Source: Saprospiraceae bacterium UBA7687 (GTDB lineage: Bacteria > Bacteroidota > Bacteroidia > Chitinophagales > Saprospiraceae). From it: DNA of 10,225 nt. Positions 6,721-10,225 of this stretch are shown here, piece after piece. Each line of letters begins with the position of its first letter. Position 1 is the first letter of the stretch. Under the pieces are notes generated by a model. It was not told the DNA's origin. It searched no databases and worked only from the letters and a program-made list of their open reading frames with translations. Location of the stretch: positions 161 to 10,385 of the forward strand of contig DLGT01000080.1 of assembly GCA_002482845.1 (NCBI GenBank), written 5' to 3'. The position numbers and the translations under genes were made by a program.

Positions 6721-7284
6721 ATGAGACACATTTCAATTATATCATCAAGCGTTAGGGAGGGGCGAAAAAGTCACAATGTGGCGCTGTATTTTAAAAATTA
6801 TCTTACGGAACATAAGTTGGCATCGACGGAGATCATTGATTTGAAGGCCTATAGTTTTCCCTTCTTTGATGCCACGTTAAAAAACATGGATAGTCCTTCT
6901 AAAAAAGTCTTGGAATATGCTGATAAGATCAAATCTTCTGATGGCATTATCATTGTTACGCCTGAATATAATGGTGGGTATCCTGCTAGTTTGAAAAATG
7001 CGATCGACTTATTGTATGATGAGTGGAGACACAAGCCGATTGGGATTGCCACTGTTTCATCAGGTCCTTTCGGTGGTAGTCAGGCGGTCATGTCACTGCA
7101 ATTTACATTATGGAAAATGATGGCATGGACAATTCCTGCGATGTTTTCTGTGCCTACTGTAGATAAAGCGTATGATGAAAACGGAAAAGCGCTAGATAAA
7201 GCCAATTCTGACAAATTTGCCGCAGTTTTTATAAAAGAGTTGCTGTGGTGTATCGAAGCAGATTTGGCACCAAAACATTCGTGA
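6721..7284 (+). CDS. NADPH-dependent FMN reductase family protein
   Basis: This 187-aa flavodoxin-fold oxidoreductase is of the FMN_red type (chromate/quinone/azo reductase-like). The N-terminal strand and phosphate loop read ISIISSSVREGRKSHNVA (4-21), which binds the FMN phosphate. The signature TPEYNGGYPASLKNAIDLL spans 80-98, where FMN ring contacts are expected, and SSGPFGGSQA spans 113-122. Length is normal for the family and there is no signal peptide, so it should be a cytoplasmic, probably dimeric, flavoenzyme using NAD(P)H to reduce FMN, quinones or xenobiotics. The exact substrate cannot be read from sequence. Its ATG follows the dehydratase stop by 2 bases, so it is the third gene of the operon. 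Downstream lies repeat-rich non-coding DNA. Confidence 0.9.
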   Translation: MRHISIISSSVREGRKSHNVALYFKNYLTEHKLASTEIIDLKAYSFPFFDATLKNMDSPSKKVLEYADKIKSSDGIIIVTPEYNGGYPASLKNAIDLLYDEWRHKPIGIATVSSGPFGGSQAVMSLQFTLWKMMAWTIPAMFSVPTVDKAYDENGKALDKANSDKFAAVFIKELLWCIEADLAPKHS

Positions 7285-7302
7285 TTTCCTTCCTGATTTT
7301 GC

Positions 7303-7510
7303 AAACCATTAAGGAGTTAAGAGGAATTAAAATTGATGGCTTTTACTTGGCACTAAGGCGCGAAGTCCCCAAGTTTTTATTCTGTTTATTTAAGAAGTTA
7401 GGGCTGCGAATCTTTGGATGTTTAAGGTTTAATTGTTTAATGTTTATGGACTTTATTTAGTAAGATATGAAGTCTCCGTTTTATCAAAGATGTCATAGCT
7501 ACGCTCCTTT
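7303..7510 (+). repeat. Degraded copy of the interspersed 263-bp repeat
   Basis: Bases 7303-7380 (AACCATTAAGGAGTTAAG..., then ACTAAGGCGCGAAGTC) match the first part of the two tandem units at 9288-9813 in the same orientation. The rest is more diverged: TTTAAGAAGTTAGGGCTGCG at about 7390-7410 resembles the hairpin module TTTAAGATGTCAGGGCTACG, and another hairpin module (AGATGTCATAGCTACGCTCC) sits at 7488-7507. No open frame of interest. It looks like a non-coding interspersed element. Confidence 0.75.
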
Positions 7511-7597
7511 GGTTGTGTATTTTTGGGCCCACTTCGAAAACATAAATAGAATGATTAGCAATCGTTTTTTACCCTTGGCTCTTAAGTAAAACACTCC

Positions 7598-7634
7598 TTC
7601 CCGTAAAGGGGAACGCCCCCGACCCCAAAGGGGT
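7598..7634. repeat. Two adjacent GC-rich hairpins
   Basis: TTCCC/GGGAA (7598-7602 and 7609-7613, loop of 6) is followed by ACCCC/GGGGT (7622-7626 and 7630-7634, loop AAA). They stand out as a GC-rich island in AT-rich DNA. They could be a small intergenic repeat or a weak terminator; no clean T tract follows on either strand. Confidence 0.5.
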
Positions 7635-7639
7635 ATGAC

Positions 7640-7674
7640 TTTGATTATCAGTTTATTAGAAATAAATATTTTAC
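7640..7674 (+). promoter_or_regulatory. Weak candidate promoter of the aldehyde dehydrogenase gene
   Basis: A TTTG at 7640-7643 and a partial -7 match TATTTTAC at 7667-7674 are 23 bases apart and about 50 bases before the ATG. The -7 box lacks the final G and one T position, so this is only a candidate. Confidence 0.22.
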
Positions 7675-7724
7675 CATAGATCAAGCTGGGTAGATTCCTA
7701 AATTAAATTTTAAAATTAAATAAC

Positions 7725-9107
7725 ATGCCAATATATAGCACCAATCCGGCAACCAATAAAGTGGTGAAAATATACGAAGAAATGCCTGACACTGAAGTTG
7801 ATGAAGCCATCGCAAAATCGGTGGAAACATTTGCTGACTGGAAAAATACATCTTATGAAGAGCGGGCGAGCTTATTGCACAAAGTAGCTGGTTTGTTGCG
7901 TGAAAATAAAAAAGATTTTGCCCGACTGATCACCCTAGAAATGGGTAAGTTGGTCTCACAAGCAGAGGGTGAGATCAAACTCAGCGCTGAGATTTTTGAT
8001 TATTATGGCAATCATGGAGAAGCTTTTTTATCCGATACGATCCTTCATCCTGTGCATGGGCAAGCCTTGGTCAGACATAGTCCGATAGGTGTGTTACTCG
8101 GTGTACAGCCATGGAATTTTCCATTTTATCAGGTAGCACGATTTGCCGCACCCAATATCATGGTGGGCAATACGATGCTCATCAAACATGCTTCGATTGT
8201 GCCACAGTGTGCTATCGCTATTGAGCATTTATTTTTGGAAGCTGGTGCGCCGATTGGACTATACACCAATCTACTTATCTCTGGCGAAAGGGCATCGGCG
8301 TTGGTATCAGATCACAGAATCAAAGGTGTGTCGCTTACAGGAAGTGAGGCTGCTGGCGCTAGCATTGCCACAGAAGCTGGTAAACATTTGAAAAAGTCAG
8401 TGTTGGAGTTGGGTGGTAGTGATGCGTTTATCGTATTGGAAGATGCTGATATCGACAAGGCTGTGGGATGGGCTGTAGTAGGTAGAATCAATAATAATGG
8501 AGAGTGTTGTATCGCATCAAAAAGATTTATCGCCGTAGAAGAAATCGCAGATACGTTTTTTGAAAAATTGCAACATAAGTTTGCCAATCTAGTAGTGGGT
8601 GATCCGATGGATGCAAAAACGGAATTGGGTCCTTTGTGTAATGTTGCAGCTGCAGATCACATTGCCGATCAAGTGAAAAGAGCCGTGGCAGGTGGCGCTA
8701 AAATATCCCTTGGTGGCAAAAGAATGGATCAAGGAGGCGCCTATATGGAAGCCACAGTGTTGACCAATATGTTGCCCGATAATCCTGTGTATTACGAAGA
8801 GTTTTTTGGTCCTGTGGCCGTCTTTTTTAAGGTTAAAAATGAACAAGCAGCCATTGATTTAGCCAATGATTCTCCATTTGGGTTGGGTGGTTCGGTATTT
8901 ACACAAGACATTGAAAGGGGCAAAAGGGTAGCAGACCAAATAGATACAGGTATGGTTTTTATCAATCATCCTACGTGGACGCAAGCGGATTTGCCGTTTG
9001 GTGGAACTAAGGGTTCAGGATATGGGAGGGAACTTTCTGAATTAGGCATTTATGAATTTGTCAATAAAAAATTGATCAGGGTAAGTGAATTGAGTGATCC
9101 GTTTTAG
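7725..9107 (+). CDS. NAD(P)-dependent aldehyde dehydrogenase, succinate-semialdehyde type
   Basis: The 460-aa protein is a full-length aldehyde dehydrogenase. It most resembles the shorter succinate-semialdehyde dehydrogenase group (Sad/GabD-like), which oxidises succinate semialdehyde to succinate. Visible residues are PWNFP with Asn131, IKHAS with Lys154, SLTGSEAAG (203-211) of the Rossmann fold, LELGGSD with the general base Glu228, and the nucleophile Cys262 in NNGECCIASKRF. EEFFGPVAVF with Glu359 and PFGGTKGSGYGREL (424-437) follow near the end. The usual GQxC is GECC here, so Cys261 is an extra adjacent cysteine. The protein begins IYSTNPATNKVV, a normal family start, after an A/T-rich leader. 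It is a single-gene unit flanked by copies of a non-coding repeat. Substrate specificity is inferred from family resemblance only. Confidence 0.92.
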   Translation: MPIYSTNPATNKVVKIYEEMPDTEVDEAIAKSVETFADWKNTSYEERASLLHKVAGLLRENKKDFARLITLEMGKLVSQAEGEIKLSAEIFDYYGNHGEAFLSDTILHPVHGQALVRHSPIGVLLGVQPWNFPFYQVARFAAPNIMVGNTMLIKHASIVPQCAIAIEHLFLEAGAPIGLYTNLLISGERASALVSDHRIKGVSLTGSEAAGASIATEAGKHLKKSVLELGGSDAFIVLEDADIDKAVGWAVVGRINNNGECCIASKRFIAVEEIADTFFEKLQHKFANLVVGDPMDAKTELGPLCNVAAADHIADQVKRAVAGGAKISLGGKRMDQGGAYMEATVLTNMLPDNPVYYEEFFGPVAVFFKVKNEQAAIDLANDSPFGLGGSVFTQDIERGKRVADQIDTGMVFINHPTWTQADLPFGGTKGSGYGRELSELGIYEFVNKKLIRVSELSDPF

Positions 9108-9117
9108 GAAATGGTGG

Positions 9118-9243
9118 AATTGCTAATTTGGTGGATTTGCAGAATTGCAGAATTGCTGAAATTGCGGAATCGGTGATTTGTTGGTTTTGCTGATGCTGCT
9201 GAAGCTGCACACGATTGCTGATGCTGTTGAAGCTGCACTCGAT
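9118..9243 (+). repeat. GAATTGC-rich tract and 28-bp minisatellite
   Basis: Two adjacent 28-bp units at 9188-9215 and 9216-9243 (TGCTGATGCTG, then GAAGCTGCAC, then CGAT) differ at only two positions. Just before them, 9118-9172 is built from imprecise GAATTGC-type words. The tract begins 11 bases after the dehydrogenase stop. A 61-aa frame crosses it on the minus strand, but I see no reason to think it is translated. Confidence 0.75.
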
Positions 9244-9287
9244 TGGGGAATTGTCTTTTCACTCTTAGACAAACGGAGATCGCATAA

Positions 9288-9550
9288 TTTGATTTTCATT
9301 ACACTCAAACTCTTTTTGGTTAACCATTAAGGAGTTAAGTGGAATTAAGAGTTCAGAGCTTTTAATTGCCACTAAGGCGCGAAGTCTCAAAGTTTAATTA
9401 AGGCTAATAAAGATGTCAGGGCTACGCCCCTTGGGTGGAGGTTTTCAATATTGTGCTACAAAGAAGTCAGAGCTACGCTCCTTTTTGACGTTTAAGGGTT
9501 AGGGGTTTAATGTTTTATTCCCAAGGATTCAAGCTGTGAAGTAATTATTA
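9288..9550 (+). repeat. Interspersed repeat, tandem unit 1 of 2 (263 bp)
   Basis: The unit opens TTTGATTTTCATTACA, continues with TAACCATTAAGGAGTTAAG (9321-9339) and CACTAAGGCGCGAAGTCTC (about 9370-9388), then two hairpin modules at 9411-9432 (AGATGTCAGGGCTACGCCCC) and 9461-9486 (AAGTCAGAGCTACGCTCC), and closes ATTCCCAAGGATTCAAGCTG. The next unit repeats every landmark at a spacing of 263. No protein-coding frame is convincing in it. I cannot name the family. Confidence 0.85.
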
Positions 9551-9813
9551 TTTGATTTTCATTACATTCATAGTTATTTTTGCTAACCATTAAGGAGTTA
9601 AGGGAAATTAAGATTGATGACTTCTAATTGCAACTAAGACGCGAAGTCTCAAAGTTTTAATGCCGACTATTTAAGATGTCAGGGCTACGCCCCTTCGGTG
9701 GTGGTTTTTAATATTTTGCTACAAAGATGTCAGGGCTACGCCCCTTTTTGATGTTTAAGTTTTAGTTGTTTAAGGTTTAATTCCCAGGGAGTCAAGCTGT
9801 GACGAAAGTATTA
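9551..9813 (+). repeat. Interspersed repeat, tandem unit 2 of 2 (263 bp)
   Basis: Same order of parts as the preceding unit: TTTGATTTTCATTACATTCA, AACCATTAAGGAGTTAAG (from 9585), ACTAAGACGCGAAGTCTC, hairpin modules at 9674-9695 and 9724-9747 (GGGC-TAC-GCCC cores, the second followed by CTTTTT), and a closing ATTCCCAGGGAGTCAAGCTG. The sequence right after 9813 again reads TTTGA, as at the start of a third unit, and then diverges. The second hairpin with its T-run could act as a weak terminator. Confidence 0.85.
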
Positions 9814-9843
9814 TTTGAGAAAATAAATTATTCAAATACTACC

Positions 9844-10225
9844 TTACCTAATGACCGTGATAGTACCTACAAGTTGTCTCTCACAACCTAATGACTTAAG
9901 GATGTAGGTATACACCCCATTTGCTACGCTTCCACTCTTGTGTGATCCGTCCCAGTCTTTTGAGCCTTCCCAAACCAAATTTCCCCATCTATCAAAAATA
10001 ATAACATTAAAAAAAGATTTTAAGTTGATTCCGGGGAATTCGTCATTTATACTATCTCCGTTTGGAGAAAATATATTTGGTAATGTTGTGACTTCATCTA
10101 AAGCAACACTAACCGTTCCTTTAAATTCTCCACAATTATTGTTGACTTCATATGTATAGATTCCAGGTTCAGTTATTATAAAATTTTTGGATTGAAAAGT
10201 CTCATTCCAAAATGTCTCTCCCACA
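9844..10225 (-). CDS. C-terminal end of a secreted protein with T9SS type B sorting domain (partial)
   Basis: The last 126 residues before the stop are visible; the gene runs off the right edge, and the GTG at 10224 is simply the window boundary. Numbering from the edge, residues 20-45 (GIYTYEVNNNCGEFKGTVSV) look like the end of an Ig/PKD-like beta-sandwich repeat. Then comes the CHU_C / gliding-motility C-terminal domain: LPNIFSPNGDSIND (48-61), VIIFDRWGNLVWEG (74-87), WDGS (91-94), ANGVYTYIL (101-109) and a final GTITVIR. In Bacteroidota this domain directs export through the type IX secretion system and is associated with surface attachment or release. The protein is therefore likely a large, modular, cell-surface or secreted adhesin-like protein. 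Its main body lies outside the window, so its function cannot be said. Confidence 0.93.
   Translation of the reverse strand, partial: VGETFWNETFQSKNFIITEPGIYTYEVNNNCGEFKGTVSVALDEVTTLPNIFSPNGDSINDEFPGINLKSFFNVIIFDRWGNLVWEGSKDWDGSHKSGSVANGVYTYILKSLGCERQLVGTITVIR

Noticed and set aside
7499..7684. 61-aa minus-strand frame
   Set aside because: It runs through the GC-rich hairpins and repeat debris and resembles no protein family.
7700..7724. Palindromic AATTTTAAAATT before the dehydrogenase as an operator
   Set aside because: It is short and pure A/T in AT-rich DNA, so it is expected by chance.
9123..9308. 61-aa Ser/Ala-rich minus-strand frame
   Set aside because: It is produced by the minisatellite tract and extends into the 263-bp repeat.
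10222..10225. GTG at the window edge as the true start of the T9SS-domain protein
   Set aside because: The frame is open to the edge and the visible part begins inside a domain, so the gene is truncated by the window.

Overview
The window reads as a Bacteroidota chromosome. It is AT-rich, its promoters look like the TAnnTTTG (-7) type, its starts follow A-rich leaders without Shine-Dalgarno sequences, and a protein at the right edge ends in a type B type IX secretion (T9SS) sorting domain. I cannot place it to genus; a Saprospiria-, Chitinophaga- or Flavobacteria-like organism is only an impression.

Left half (1-5835): a compact type II-C CRISPR-Cas locus on the minus strand in the order cas9 - cas1 - cas2, with no csn2 or cas4. 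Cas9 is large for II-C (1428 aa from the start I prefer) and keeps every catalytic residue of RuvC and HNH. Directly upstream of cas9 and divergent from it, on the plus strand, is a short unlisted RNA gene that I read as the tracrRNA. It has a TATCTTTG promoter box, an anti-repeat, a nexus hairpin (GGA-UUAU-UCC) and an intrinsic terminator with a GCAA tetraloop. Its anti-repeat predicts that the missing CRISPR repeat begins GTTGTGAATTGCTTTTG. No array lies in the window. A strong 18-bp bidirectional terminator closes the cas operon just after cas2, and the array probably lies to the left. A perfect 17-bp inverted repeat fills the cas9-cas1 gap and ends one base before the cas1 ATG.

Middle (5836-7284): about 420 bp of AT-rich DNA with nothing recognisable, then a tight three-gene plus-strand operon. 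It encodes a 56-aa DUF6496 protein, a short pterin-4a-carbinolamine dehydratase and an NADPH-dependent FMN reductase-family flavoprotein.

Right half (7285-10225): an aldehyde dehydrogenase of the succinate-semialdehyde type stands alone between copies of a non-coding interspersed repeat. One degraded copy lies on its left; two head-to-tail copies with an exact 263-bp period lie on its right, along with a 28-bp minisatellite. The window ends in the C-terminus of a large secreted protein on the minus strand that runs off the right edge.

Working together: Cas1-Cas2 would acquire spacers, tracrRNA would pair with repeat-derived crRNA, and Cas9 would cleave the target. The metabolic genes show no visible link to the CRISPR system.
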